Shown here piece by piece: positions 30,527 through 37,712 of a stretch of 64,000 nucleotides of DNA (positions are counted from its first letter, which is position 1; every line of letters begins with the position of its first letter). The stretch comes from a virus: positions 1 through 64,000 of the IMG/VR virus record IMGVR_UViG_3300032087_003621. The stretch is one strand, 5' to 3'. Both the position numbers and the translations under genes were made by a program. The notes beneath the pieces were generated by a model that saw nothing but the letters and a program-made list of their open reading frames with translations, had not been told where the DNA came from and did no database searches.

Positions 30527-31338
30527 AACATTTGATATATCAATATTATGACGGCGAAATTTTATCTGGTACAAAAGCTTCTGTCAAACTGATGAAAGAA
30601 TATGCCGGCAGAATCGGTGCAGACTATATTTTCGAAGAAAATCCCCAGTGGCTTTTAAAACAAAATCGAAGGGTTGGTAGATACACACCACATTACGGTC
30701 AATTTAAAGTTGTGTATGATCCTTTTTTTGAAAAATACGATAGCATTCTTTTTTTGGACACAGATATCTATCCGGTTGATGGACTAACTGAAAATATATT
30801 TGAAGTGCCTGTAAAACATTTAGGCATCTGTACCGAAGGATTACAACCGGATTTGCGTAAAAAAACTAGGGGAAATATAAACCACTATTCTGATGAAAGA
30901 TTTGCTTCCGTTATAAAAAACATCTATAATAAAGAATTACCCAGAAGACAAGATGGTCTACTGAAAGTTTATAATAGCGGTGTTGTTCTTTATACCAAAG
31001 AAGGTAGAGAACATTGCAGAAAAAATTTCATTAAGTTCGAACCATTCTATAAGATTGTGGTTTCTTCTGGCTTAGATTCTTTTTACGCTTCTGACCAAGG
31101 GTATCTTCATGCCATGTTAAAAATTGCTAAAATAGATTGGACGGAATTAGATTCAGGTTGGAATAGTTATGTGCACTATAAACCGGAAACTGACGGACCT
31201 AGAAGACCAGTTATAGATACTCGAACCGAAAACACTAAATTCGTCCACATTCAACTTAGGGCAGCTGACCATTATGATTATGATAAGTTATGGAGAATAA
31301 CAAATCTGGAAGAAAGTGCCTGGGGCATATATGAATGA
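30523..31338 (+). CDS. Glycosyltransferase-like protein, paralogue 5
   Basis: 271 residues. KHLIYQYYDGEILSGTKASV start, ILFLDTDIYPVDGLTENIFE metal block, GICTEGLQPDLR and YNSGVVLYTKEG. It has a longer loop before the DxD than paralogues 1 and 2. Same GT-A-like core. Directly upstream of two methyltransferase genes, matching the pattern of methyl-capped glycans. Confidence 0.75.
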   Translation: MKHLIYQYYDGEILSGTKASVKLMKEYAGRIGADYIFEENPQWLLKQNRRVGRYTPHYGQFKVVYDPFFEKYDSILFLDTDIYPVDGLTENIFEVPVKHLGICTEGLQPDLRKKTRGNINHYSDERFASVIKNIYNKELPRRQDGLLKVYNSGVVLYTKEGREHCRKNFIKFEPFYKIVVSSGLDSFYASDQGYLHAMLKIAKIDWTELDSGWNSYVHYKPETDGPRRPVIDTRTENTKFVHIQLRAADHYDYDKLWRITNLEESAWGIYE

Positions 31339-31895
31339 AAATTTATGAATATAAAAATTACGAAGATTATGTAGAATGGCAAACAAAGGTTAATAAAATT
31401 AAATTAGATTGGGTTTATGTTCGAGAAAATGTAATCAAAATTATCTGTAAAAAAACCCCCTTTGCGAGTTTTATTATATGTCATGGAACGAGAAATGGCG
31501 CTGAACAAAAATTCTTTAAGAAAAGGTTTCCTGAAGCATACATTATCGGAACAGAAATTAGTGATACGGCTTCACAGTTTGAAATGACAATTCAACATGA
31601 TTTTACTATTCCCAAAGAAGAATGGATAGGAAAAGCTGACATAGTGTATTCAAATTCTTTTGATCATACTATAGAACCAGAAAAAACTATAATGACATGG
31701 AAAGATCAATTATCGTCTTCAGGAGTACTTTATTTAGAATATAGTGAATCAGATTCGGTTTGTGAAGCAGGCGATCCACTTTTAGCTACTCAACATGAAA
31801 TTGAAAGTCTTATCACAAGTAAAGATATGACCATCACTGAAAAATTTTTAGGAAGTAAAACAAGCACAGTTTTAGTTTGTAGGAGAAACGATTAA
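31335..31895 (+). CDS. SAM-dependent methyltransferase-like protein
   Basis: 186 residues. A Rossmann-like order is visible: FIICHGTRNGAEQKFF (loop I), AYIIGTEISD (acidic end of strand 2), ADIVYSNSFDHTIEP and SGVLYLEYSESD. The GxGxG is degenerate (HGTRNG). I recall FkbM-like and class I methyltransferases of this kind in marine phage glycan islands. Coupled to the next gene by TAATG. Confidence 0.65.
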   Translation: MKIYEYKNYEDYVEWQTKVNKIKLDWVYVRENVIKIICKKTPFASFIICHGTRNGAEQKFFKKRFPEAYIIGTEISDTASQFEMTIQHDFTIPKEEWIGKADIVYSNSFDHTIEPEKTIMTWKDQLSSSGVLYLEYSESDSVCEAGDPLLATQHEIESLITSKDMTITEKFLGSKTSTVLVCRRND

Positions 31896-32482
31896 TGATA
31901 AATGCTAAATTGGACCATGTAAAAACCTTACCCGAATTTTATACTGAAATACGAAAACAACAAGAAGAGGCTCACGGTTCTGAATATTGTTGGCAACATG
32001 ATGCTATGCAAAAACTTATGCGGGAAGAATGTAACACCTATAAAGAGTTAGGAACTCATCAAGGTGCCAGTGCTGCAGCCGCGTGTTTAACAAATCCAAA
32101 ATCCGCTGAACTGATAGACATTAATCACGAGAAGATTCGTCCCTTCGAACACATATTCGTAGAATATTGCAAAGAAAATAATATTAAATTGAACATTCGT
32201 GAAATGTCTTCTATCGACCCTAAGTCGGTAAGTCCAGTAGATTTATTGTTAATTGATAGTAATCATCAACCCACGCATTTGATTAAAGAACTTCAATTAC
32301 ATAAAGATTATGTGAGAAAATATATTGTTTTGCACGATACTTCGAGGTTATTCGGAAAACAAGACGATAGGTTGTGGCAAGTTGCTCAGGGCTTTTGTTC
32401 TGGTATTACTCCTTGGGTAATACATTATAGAGAAACAATTAATGTTGGTTATACAGTTTTGAGAAATACGATTAATACATAA
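31895..32482 (+). CDS. Class I SAM-dependent methyltransferase
   Basis: 195 residues. YKELGTHQGASAAAACL is the SAM-binding Gly loop, AELIDINHEK the ribose-binding acidic motif, and PVDLLLIDSNHQPTHLIKEL and YIVLHDTS fit Methyltransf_24-type enzymes (LLLIDxxHxxxx). The product is likely O-methylated sugar or peptide; substrate unknown. Overlap TAATG with both neighbours. Confidence 0.75.
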   Translation: MINAKLDHVKTLPEFYTEIRKQQEEAHGSEYCWQHDAMQKLMREECNTYKELGTHQGASAAAACLTNPKSAELIDINHEKIRPFEHIFVEYCKENNIKLNIREMSSIDPKSVSPVDLLLIDSNHQPTHLIKELQLHKDYVRKYIVLHDTSRLFGKQDDRLWQVAQGFCSGITPWVIHYRETINVGYTVLRNTINT

Positions 32483-33129
32483 TGAAATCATTTGTTATAA
32501 CAATCAAATCAAACCCCAAGTCTGTAGAGGCCGCGTCTCGTTGTGTAAAGTCGATGCCTGAACACAATGTACAAATGTTCGATGCGATTACACCAAAAGA
32601 CAATCCTGAAAAATTGTTTGAGGAAAAGGGCATCAACCCCGAAGGTTTTATTGAAAAGTATTCTTATCTTGAATCGTGTATGTCTGCCTTTCTTTCTCAC
32701 CATACGCTATGGGAGAAGTGTGTACAGGATAATCAAGAATACCAAATCTTTGAACACGATGCTGTGGCGGTAAATAATGTCCCTTTGTTCATTAACTATG
32801 ACAAAGTAATCTCTTTGGGTCAACCTAGTTATGGAAAGTATAATACCCCAATGCACATTGGTGCTGGACCACTAGTGTCGAAGAGATATTTTCCAGGCGC
32901 CCATGCATACAGACTAAAACCTGCCGGTGCGAAGATTCTTATTGAGTCTGCAAAAACCAAAGGTGGCCCAACAGACGTTTACCTTAACTTGGTTCACTTT
33001 CCTTGGTTAGAGGAGTTCTATCCTTGGCCTGTTGTTGCAAAAGATTATTTCACAACCATTCAAAAAACCGAAGGGTGCTTAGCGAAACATAATTGGAAAG
33101 GTGGTCAGAATTATGAAATCGTTCGATAA
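32482..33129 (+). CDS. Glycosyltransferase family 25-like protein
   Basis: 215 residues. SFVITIKSNPKSVEAASRCV, MFDAITPKDN, SCMSAFLSHHTLWEKCV and EYQIFEHDAVAVNNVP match GT25 (LPS galactosyltransferase) signatures: dAi, S...SH..lw, lEDDa replaced by FEHDA. The last has one Asp fewer than usual. Predicted to add a sugar to a lipid- or protein-linked acceptor. Confidence 0.75.
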   Translation: MKSFVITIKSNPKSVEAASRCVKSMPEHNVQMFDAITPKDNPEKLFEEKGINPEGFIEKYSYLESCMSAFLSHHTLWEKCVQDNQEYQIFEHDAVAVNNVPLFINYDKVISLGQPSYGKYNTPMHIGAGPLVSKRYFPGAHAYRLKPAGAKILIESAKTKGGPTDVYLNLVHFPWLEEFYPWPVVAKDYFTTIQKTEGCLAKHNWKGGQNYEIVR

Positions 33130-33772
33130 GTGTTTCGTCACTGGATGTGACCAAAACACCGAATGGATGTTGCCATGGTTCATGAAGAACTACCTGAAAC
33201 ACAATAAAACTCCCATAGTGTTCGCTGACTTTGGAGTCAGTGATGCGACTCGTGCCTGGGCATATCAGATTGGTGGTTTCGCTGAAATGTTCCAAGTTGA
33301 TAAACAGAGAACGGGTGGGTGGTTCTATAAACCACAAGCGTTAAGAAAAACTAACGGAAAATATGTTTGCTGGTTAGATACAGATATTCATATCCTTGGT
33401 GATATGTCTGGCGTCTTCGATCATTTCGAACCTAACAAATTAGCTATGGTGGAAGATGTTGGGTGGAGTAAACGAAGAGGAGAAACATGGCACAACTCTG
33501 GTGTTGTAGGAATAATTGATAAACCAAACATCTTGACACAGTGGGAACAACAGTGTAAAATAAACCCTTCAGTCGGAGATCAGGAAGTTCTTCACGAAAT
33601 GGTTAGAGTTAGTCCTTTAGCGAGAATGTCAAACATTACTTCTTTACCTAATATATACAACTGGATGCGTCTTCAAATATTGGATGGACAAGACAATCCA
33701 AATAAACTGGCTATGCATTGGACGGGTTTTAGGGGTAAAGAACAGATTAGGAAGATAATGTATAATGAATAA
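33113..33772 (+). CDS. GT8-like glycosyltransferase
   Basis: 219 residues from the ATG at 33113, preceded by an AAGGTGG. CWLDTDIHILGDMSGVFDHF is a DxD block, GGWFYKPQALRKTNGK and WHNSGVVGIIDKPNILTQWE are typical of GT8/GT-A members, and MHWTGFRGK supplies the His of the C-terminal motif. Family more remote from the LIYQ paralogues. Overlaps the previous gene by 17 bases and the next by 8. Confidence 0.72.
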   Translation: MKSFDKCFVTGCDQNTEWMLPWFMKNYLKHNKTPIVFADFGVSDATRAWAYQIGGFAEMFQVDKQRTGGWFYKPQALRKTNGKYVCWLDTDIHILGDMSGVFDHFEPNKLAMVEDVGWSKRRGETWHNSGVVGIIDKPNILTQWEQQCKINPSVGDQEVLHEMVRVSPLARMSNITSLPNIYNWMRLQILDGQDNPNKLAMHWTGFRGKEQIRKIMYNE

Positions 33773-34559
33773 GAATGACGTTGTTCACATTATTGGTAAC
33801 GGAGACAAAAGTGTTTTCTGGAATGAAATGAATGAACCAGAAGGTGTTCGTTTAGTCTGTAATATGCCACCGTTTCACGTCGAAGACGTATATGCAACCG
33901 TGATGGTTGATTTTAAAATGATGATGGCGTTGACCGAAGGTCACGTGAATCTGGATATGTACCGTTGGGTTTTAGGTAATCGTCCTAAAATATGGATGAA
34001 TGACCCTAGACAATCTTCCTTTTATTTGAAGTATGCACAAAACATTAGAGAATTTTATTTACATGTTCCTGAATATTGTGGACCAGTAGGTGAACCACAA
34101 TCCGCTACAAACTTTAACTGTGGTCACATGGCGACTCACTTCGCTGCGACTAAGTTCAAACCCAAAGAAATTCATATGTATGGTTTTGATACCATCATGG
34201 ATTTTAATATGAGATCTATTACCGATGTATATTTGAATAGTGACCGTTCAAATACAAATAATTATAGGCTGTTGAATAACTGGCGCCCAATATGGTATCA
34301 TTTATTTAAGGAGTTTGAAGGTCAGACTCGATTTATTCTTCATCACGATCATGATGAGATGAAAATTCCTCAAGGAAAAAATGTCGAAGTTGTGACACAC
34401 AAAACACGCAAACAAGAAAAACTTGATAAAAAAGAAGCCGTTAAGGCAATGGAATCACGAGAGATTCTAACTGAAGAACAACTATCAAAACTCAACCGTA
34501 AACAAAGAAGGGTGTACGAAGCTAAGTTGCGTAAAGGTAAACTCAAGGCACGAAAATAA
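33765..34559 (+). CDS. GT42/DUF115-like putative sialyl- or sugar transferase
   Basis: 264 residues. VHIIGNGDKSVFW at the N-terminus is the glycine-rich NDP/CMP-binding loop seen in GT42-like (Campylobacter Cst) and DUF115-type proteins, and IHMYGFDTIMDF is a matching later strand. The C-terminal ~60 residues are highly charged and basic. Overlaps the previous gene by 8 bases; last gene of the glycan island. The class is uncertain. Confidence 0.45.
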   Translation: MNKNDVVHIIGNGDKSVFWNEMNEPEGVRLVCNMPPFHVEDVYATVMVDFKMMMALTEGHVNLDMYRWVLGNRPKIWMNDPRQSSFYLKYAQNIREFYLHVPEYCGPVGEPQSATNFNCGHMATHFAATKFKPKEIHMYGFDTIMDFNMRSITDVYLNSDRSNTNNYRLLNNWRPIWYHLFKEFEGQTRFILHHDHDEMKIPQGKNVEVVTHKTRKQEKLDKKEAVKAMESREILTEEQLSKLNRKQRRVYEAKLRKGKLKARK

Positions 34560-34562
34560 ATT

Positions 34563-35228
34563 ATGTTCGAACATGTGAAAATTGATTTGGGGTATGATGA
34601 CCTCCAATCTGTTACAGAAGAATCTGGCCGTAGATACGCTACACCGACTGGAACAAAATATCCATCTATCACTACGGTACTCAGTATTCTGTCTAAGGAT
34701 TCAATTGCGAAATGGCGAAAAAGAATAGGCGAAGACAAAGCCGACCAAATTACTTTTCGTGCTTCTCAAAGAGGTACAAGTGTTCACGAATTAATCGAAA
34801 AATACATAAATAACGATTCGAAATATTTGTCTGGTTACATGCCAAACATTGTTGCTAACTTCTTATCTGTTAAGGATATCTTAGATGAACGAATCGGAAA
34901 AGTATACGGCCAGGAACTTCCTCTTTATAGCGACCATCTACGTCTTGCTGGGCGTGTCGATTGTGTTGCTGAATTTGACGGAAAGATATCGATCATTGAC
35001 TTCAAAACTTCCCGAAAACTCAAGCGTCGAGAGTACATCGAAAACTACTTCTGCCAAGAAGCTGGGTACGCTGTCATGTGGGAAGAACGAACTGGAATGC
35101 CAATTGAACAACTCGTTACTATAATCGCTGTAGATGATGAAGACCCCCAAATCTTTATCGAAACGAGAGATAAGTGGATTGGTAAACTTATCGAAACTGT
35201 AGAACTCTACGAGAACACCCCCAACTGA
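34563..35228 (+). CDS. PD-(D/E)XK exonuclease
   Basis: 221 residues. The active-site signature is GRVDCVAEFDG with Asp133, then IIDFKTSRK with Asp146 and Lys148, and a preceding Glu (GQELP) at 118; GTSVHELIEKY upstream is the motif of MGME1/RecB-like nucleases. Predicted metal-dependent exonuclease for DNA processing or host DNA breakdown. It follows the island directly, and the gene ends at the first palindrome-promoter module. Confidence 0.85.
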   Translation: MFEHVKIDLGYDDLQSVTEESGRRYATPTGTKYPSITTVLSILSKDSIAKWRKRIGEDKADQITFRASQRGTSVHELIEKYINNDSKYLSGYMPNIVANFLSVKDILDERIGKVYGQELPLYSDHLRLAGRVDCVAEFDGKISIIDFKTSRKLKRREYIENYFCQEAGYAVMWEERTGMPIEQLVTIIAVDDEDPQIFIETRDKWIGKLIETVELYENTPN

Positions 35229-35237
35229 TGAAAATCT

Positions 35238-35265
35238 GGAATATAATGTATTCCTAAATTTCATG
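35238..35265 (+). repeat. Palindromic operator-like repeat, copy 1
   Basis: GGAATA-TAATG-TATTCC, a perfect 6-bp dyad, followed by TAAATTTCATG. The 28-bp unit recurs at 35845-35872 with three substitutions (27-28 bp alignment). It lies exactly 10 bases upstream of a TTGACA -35 box, as copy 2 does. Confidence 0.75.
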
Positions 35266-35275
35266 CTTTTTTCTG

Positions 35276-35304
35276 TTGACAAACTTGTCGTTACGTGAGA
35301 TCAT
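35276..35304 (+). promoter_or_regulatory. sigma70-type promoter, module 1
   Basis: TTGACA, 17 bases, GATCAT, upstream of the 35329 gene. The -10 is weaker than in module 2 (GATAAT), but spacing and the upstream palindrome are the same. Confidence 0.7.
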
Positions 35305-35328
35305 TACCACGTAATTAAGGAGATTGAT

Positions 35329-35520
35329 ATGGAATTAGTCGGTAAACGAGTTGACGCATTCTTCGGTGCTCTAGAACCTACCGTTGGTGGTAAGATATGG
35401 GCTGTTCAATGGGGTCATGCTTACATCGAGACCGACATCGGTGAGAAGTATAAAATCGCTATCGAGGACTTAAAAACTGGTCCGTTCGGTAAGGTTGGTA
35501 TCTACTTGGAGGAGTTGTAA
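35329..35520 (+). CDS. Small protein, 63 aa
   Basis: Shine-Dalgarno AAGGAG precedes the ATG. A small beta-rich protein (GKRVDAFFGALEPTVGGKIW, VQWGHAYIETDIGEKY, GIYLEEL). Hypothetical; first gene of a promoter module. Coupled by TAATG to the next. Confidence 0.6.
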   Translation: MELVGKRVDAFFGALEPTVGGKIWAVQWGHAYIETDIGEKYKIAIEDLKTGPFGKVGIYLEEL

Positions 35521-35621
35521 TGGACGAAACTGTTAAAGAAATCGTTGCTGGTGTTGTGGGTCTTTTGGGTATTTTCGCTTTTATGGTAGCACTCGCTATA
35601 TTACCTTGGGGAGTGATTTAA
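35520..35621 (+). CDS. Small membrane peptide, 33 aa
   Basis: ATG overlaps the previous TAA. One hydrophobic helix (VAGVVGLLGIFAFMVALAIL) with acidic N-terminus. A short single-pass peptide, typical of early phage peptides that act on host membranes; no homologue recognised. Confidence 0.5.
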   Translation: MDETVKEIVAGVVGLLGIFAFMVALAILPWGVI

Positions 35622-35623
35622 CT

Positions 35624-35845
35624 GTGGCAGTAAAACTTAAGCAAGAAATCACTGTTTGGGACAAGTGTGAATATGAGGTTCCGAATCATATCTATTTGAT
35701 AGAAAATCGTCAATTGGTCGGATATATTCCTGTGGGGACTACAAAGGCACAGTATTTCAAACAACCAAAAAAACAGTGGGCCACCACTCGTCGCAAGTTT
35801 CGAGACATCACGAGTAAAAAAGAACTCGCAATGTATGAATTTTAG
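35624..35845 (+). CDS. Small basic protein, 73 aa, GTG start
   Basis: Starts at GTG 35624 (GGGGAG about 10 bases upstream) rather than at an upstream TTG inside the previous gene. KLKQEITVWDKCEYEVPNHI, then KQPKKQWATTRRKFRDITSK. Unrecognised. Last gene of promoter module 1. Confidence 0.55.
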   Translation: MAVKLKQEITVWDKCEYEVPNHIYLIENRQLVGYIPVGTTKAQYFKQPKKQWATTRRKFRDITSKKELAMYEF

Positions 35846-35872
35846 GAATATAACGTATTCCCAAATTTCATG
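35845..35872 (+). repeat. Palindromic operator-like repeat, copy 2
   Basis: GGAATA-TAACG-TATTCC, then CAAATTTCATG. Same unit as copy 1. It starts in the last base of the preceding gene and lies 10 bases before the -35 box of promoter module 2. Confidence 0.75.
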
Positions 35873-35882
35873 GTTCAAACCC

Positions 35883-35911
35883 TTGACTTTTACAGCGAAA
35901 TGACCGATAAT
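35883..35911 (+). promoter_or_regulatory. sigma70-type promoter, module 2
   Basis: TTGACT, 17 bases, GATAAT. Probable start near 35918, giving a ~145-base leader before the 36065 ATG, within which a folded element lies. Confidence 0.78.
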
Positions 35912-35932
35912 ACCTGTATTGAATGAGAGAAC

Positions 35933-36041
35933 GGAGAGATTAGAAACCAACTGAATCGAGATAGAAAACAACTGAATGCTACTGGAGTCTACGGACTAGA
36001 ATTTAACTGAAAGCAACTGGAACTCGAACTGGAATCTCTCC
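35933..36041 (+). other. Repeat-rich leader RNA element
   Basis: A 9-bp inverted repeat, GGAGAGATT (35933-35941) and AATCTCTCC (36033-36041), closes a ~90-base loop. Inside are two adjoining 21-base repeats (35941-35961, 35962-35982; consensus TAGAAAmCAACTGAAT) and a third degenerate copy (35997-36017). The element lies in the 5' leader, just upstream of the Shine-Dalgarno. Multiple CAACTGAAT copies suggest protein or antisense-RNA binding; no known riboswitch is recognised. Confidence 0.6.
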
Positions 36042-36064
36042 CCCCACTTTAAAAAGGAAATGAA

Positions 36065-36352
36065 ATGTTAAAGTTTGAAAATACTGCTGAAATTGGTGAC
36101 ATGATTCGTGCTTATGACTTCGAACCCATTCCGGGCCGTCCTGAGTTCTATGTCACGGGTCGTGTTGTGGCAAAAGGTCCTATCTATCATGAAGCTGGTC
36201 GATACATCTGCGATGGTTACACCATCATCTGCCACTATGACTGTGATGATGACCGTCGCCATGGGGAAACGATTTATGTGCCCTTTGAAATGAGTCTCAC
36301 AGACTTTGACAACCGTATTGAAAATATCACTAAAATGGTGGAGGTAGCGTAA
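36065..36352 (+). CDS. Small early protein, 95 aa
   Basis: AAGGAAATGAA precedes the ATG. IGDMIRAYDFEPIPGRPEF, YVTGRVVAKG, and then HYDCDDDRRHGETIYVPFEM, with paired Cys and His. I recall a conserved early family in marine T4-like phages starting GDLIRAYDFEP; function unknown. It lies behind the repeat-rich leader, suggesting regulated translation. Coupled by TAATG. Confidence 0.65.
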   Translation: MLKFENTAEIGDMIRAYDFEPIPGRPEFYVTGRVVAKGPIYHEAGRYICDGYTIICHYDCDDDRRHGETIYVPFEMSLTDFDNRIENITKMVEVA

Positions 36353-36606
36353 TGGTAGCAGCAAACTTGAAGATGCAGAAAATCCCTGTAGCAGTAACTC
36401 GGGTGGATGTGATTCGTGAGATGAAGCGTATGCTTGACAAGAAGATTGCCAAAACTATGACGCAGTTGCACAAGTATGAACAAGATGGCAATGAAGAGAT
36501 GGCGAACTGTATGGATTGGTACGCCGAGGGCATGGAGTATGCTGTCGCCTGCATCTTGTCGCTTGACGAAGAGTACAAGAAAGTGTATACTGTAAAGGTG
36601 TCGTAA
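36352..36606 (+). CDS. Small helical early protein, 84 aa
   Basis: TAATG overlap with the previous gene. VIREMKRMLDKKIAKTMTQL, ANCMDWYAEGMEYAVACILS: an amphipathic helical protein, Met- and Lys-rich, unrecognised. A promoter lies across its 3' end. Confidence 0.55.
   Translation: MVAANLKMQKIPVAVTRVDVIREMKRMLDKKIAKTMTQLHKYEQDGNEEMANCMDWYAEGMEYAVACILSLDEEYKKVYTVKVS
36563..36591 (+). promoter_or_regulatory. sigma70-type promoter for the RNA region
   Basis: TTGACG, 17 bases, TATACT, near the end of the 36352 gene. It would start transcription near 36598, just before the structured RNA and the tRNA genes. Confidence 0.65.
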
Positions 36607-36775
36607 AAATATCTCCTTGGGGGTGGTTCCCCGTTGCGGGGAGGGTAATGCCTCCCCCATATATAATATTTCTTGGTAAGATAGTCTTTCTTGTTCTCCT
36701 CTCAACTTAGGACTATCGGATACAGTGCGGGGCGGAGTATGTCTCACTAAAGAGGTGGAGGGGCAACTGTATCAC
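36598..36775 (+). ncRNA. Candidate structured RNA upstream of tRNAs
   Basis: No gene lies here. Three stems can be drawn: TGGGGG (36618-36623) with CCCCCA (36654-36659) enclosing CCCC/GGGG; GATAGTC (36680-36686) with GACTATC (36711-36717); and GATACAGT (36719-36726) with ACTGTATC (36766-36773), an exact 8-bp pair enclosing a G-rich loop (GCGGGGCGGAG, AGGTGGAGGGG). GC content is far above the surroundings. It matches no RNA family I know, and the T-run needed for a terminator is absent. Could be processed with the tRNAs. Confidence 0.5.
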
Positions 36776-36815
36776 TTTAACTATTAAGGAAACGAAAATA
36801 AGAAAACACTTAAAA

Positions 36816-36891
36816 GCCGCTATAGCTCAGCAGGTAGAGCAACTGATTTGTAATCAGTAGGTCCCGAGTTCGATTCTTGGTGGCGGCACCA
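36816..36891 (+). tRNA. tRNA-Thr (TGT)
   Basis: 76 bases with encoded CCA. Acceptor GCCGCTA pairs with TGGCGGC, anticodon stem ACTGA/TCAGT, anticodon TGT (reads ACA), GGTTCGAATC-type T arm (AGTTCGATT). The whole cloverleaf is drawable. Confidence 0.92.
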
Positions 36892-36895
36892 TTAT

Positions 36896-36971
36896 TCCCT
36901 GTTAGCTCAGTTGGTAGAGCAAATGACTGTTAATCATTGGGTCCGTGGTTCGAGCCCACGACAGGGAGCCA
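36896..36971 (+). tRNA. tRNA-Asn (GTT)
   Basis: 76 bases with encoded CCA. Acceptor TCCCTGT pairs with ACAGGGA, anticodon arm AATGA-CTGTTAA-TCATT, anticodon GTT, T arm GGTTCGAGCC. Four bases separate it from tRNA-Thr. Confidence 0.92.
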
Positions 36972-37086
36972 ATTCCGGAGAGTATCCCAACAACTCTGAT
37001 AGTGGGTGAGGAAAGGCTGGCAGGCCCGGACCAACACACAACAATGGAGACAACGACGGTTGCTCTCAGGTCTGCCATTTAATATT

Positions 37087-37191
37087 ATGTTAGAACAATA
37101 CGCACATGAAATCGTTGTTTTGTTTTTGTTCGGATTGGGCATACTGTTGTTTTATCTTGGACTGAAAGATGTTAATGCCAAAAAAGATTAA
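37087..37191 (+). CDS. Small membrane peptide, 34 aa
   Basis: A single hydrophobic helix (IVVLFLFGLGILLFYLGLK) with basic end (DVNAKKD). It lies between two tRNA genes; ATG with weak ribosome-binding site. The 36972-37086 gap before it may fold (TGGCAG near 37018 with CTGCCA near 37073) but holds no clear gene. Confidence 0.45.
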   Translation: MLEQYAHEIVVLFLFGLGILLFYLGLKDVNAKKD

Positions 37192-37279
37192 TGGACAATG
37201 GTTTCAGGGAGATACTCTGGTTGGTGAACCACAAATTGTTAGTAATGAGGAAAAAGAACAATATGTCCAATCTCAACTT

Positions 37280-37364
37280 GGAAGGGTGGGTGAGTGGTTA
37301 AAACCATCAGACTGTAAATCTGACGCCGATGGCTACGCTGGTTCGAATCCAGCCCCTTCCACCA
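37280..37364 (+). tRNA. tRNA-Tyr (GTA)
   Basis: 85 bases, class II with a long variable arm, encoded CCA. Acceptor GGAAGGG pairs with CCCTTCC, anticodon arm CAGA-CTGTAAA-TCTG (anticodon GTA), T arm GGTTCGAATCC. An open frame from 37169 runs straight through it. Confidence 0.93.
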
Positions 37365-37387
37365 ATGACTTGCCGAGGATGTAAAAA

Positions 37388-37630
37388 ATGTTTAATAGAA
37401 TCCATAAAATTGAAGAGTATTTCGAAGGACAAATCTATGACTCCGCTGTACAAATGGTTGAAGAACTATTTGAGTGTGATGTTCCCGATTTGACGAAAGA
37501 ACAGATTGACATGTTGGGAGAATGGATTGAGAATAACGAGTACAGTGTAATGTGTTCGGGTTTCAATCAAGTGATTCATTGGTGGGAAGATGCCAACATG
37601 TTCGATGAAGAATACGATGATGAAACTTAA
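37388..37630 (+). CDS. Small acidic protein, 80 aa
   Basis: ATG 24 bases after the tRNA-Tyr CCA. Helical and acidic (QMVEELFECDVPDLTKEQID, VIHWWEDANMFDEEYDDE). Unrecognised. The 3' end is overlapped by the following peptide gene. Confidence 0.55.
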   Translation: MFNRIHKIEEYFEGQIYDSAVQMVEELFECDVPDLTKEQIDMLGEWIENNEYSVMCSGFNQVIHWWEDANMFDEEYDDET

Positions 37631-37712
37631 TTTGACTTTACTGGATTTATTTGGTATTCTATATCTAATCTTTTTGATGCTTCTATTAATGGGGAGTGAT
37701 AATAGTGATTGA
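37617..37712 (+). CDS. Small membrane peptide, 31 aa
   Basis: Starts inside the end of the preceding gene (MMKLN) and has one hydrophobic helix (LLDLFGILYLIFLMLLLMG). No family. Overlaps the next gene's GTG. Together with the next gene it makes a pair of overlapping membrane peptides. Confidence 0.42.
   Translation: MMKLNLTLLDLFGILYLIFLMLLLMGSDNSD

Noticed and set aside
35941-36017. CRISPR-like repeats
   Set aside because: Only three degenerate units with no unique spacers of uniform length and no Cas genes; better explained as a leader RNA.
36274-36747. 157-residue minus-strand frame over the 3' end of early genes and the folded RNA
   Set aside because: Antisense to two coupled genes and the structured region; no supporting signals.
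36930-37142. 70-residue minus-strand frame across tRNA-Asn
   Set aside because: The end (PVVGSNHGP-type) is a standard antisense tRNA artefact.
37169-37384. 71-residue open frame running through the tRNA-Tyr gene
   Set aside because: The C-terminal part is the typical translation of a tRNA. The first ~30 residues look protein-like, but I see no reason to prefer a gene that includes a tRNA.
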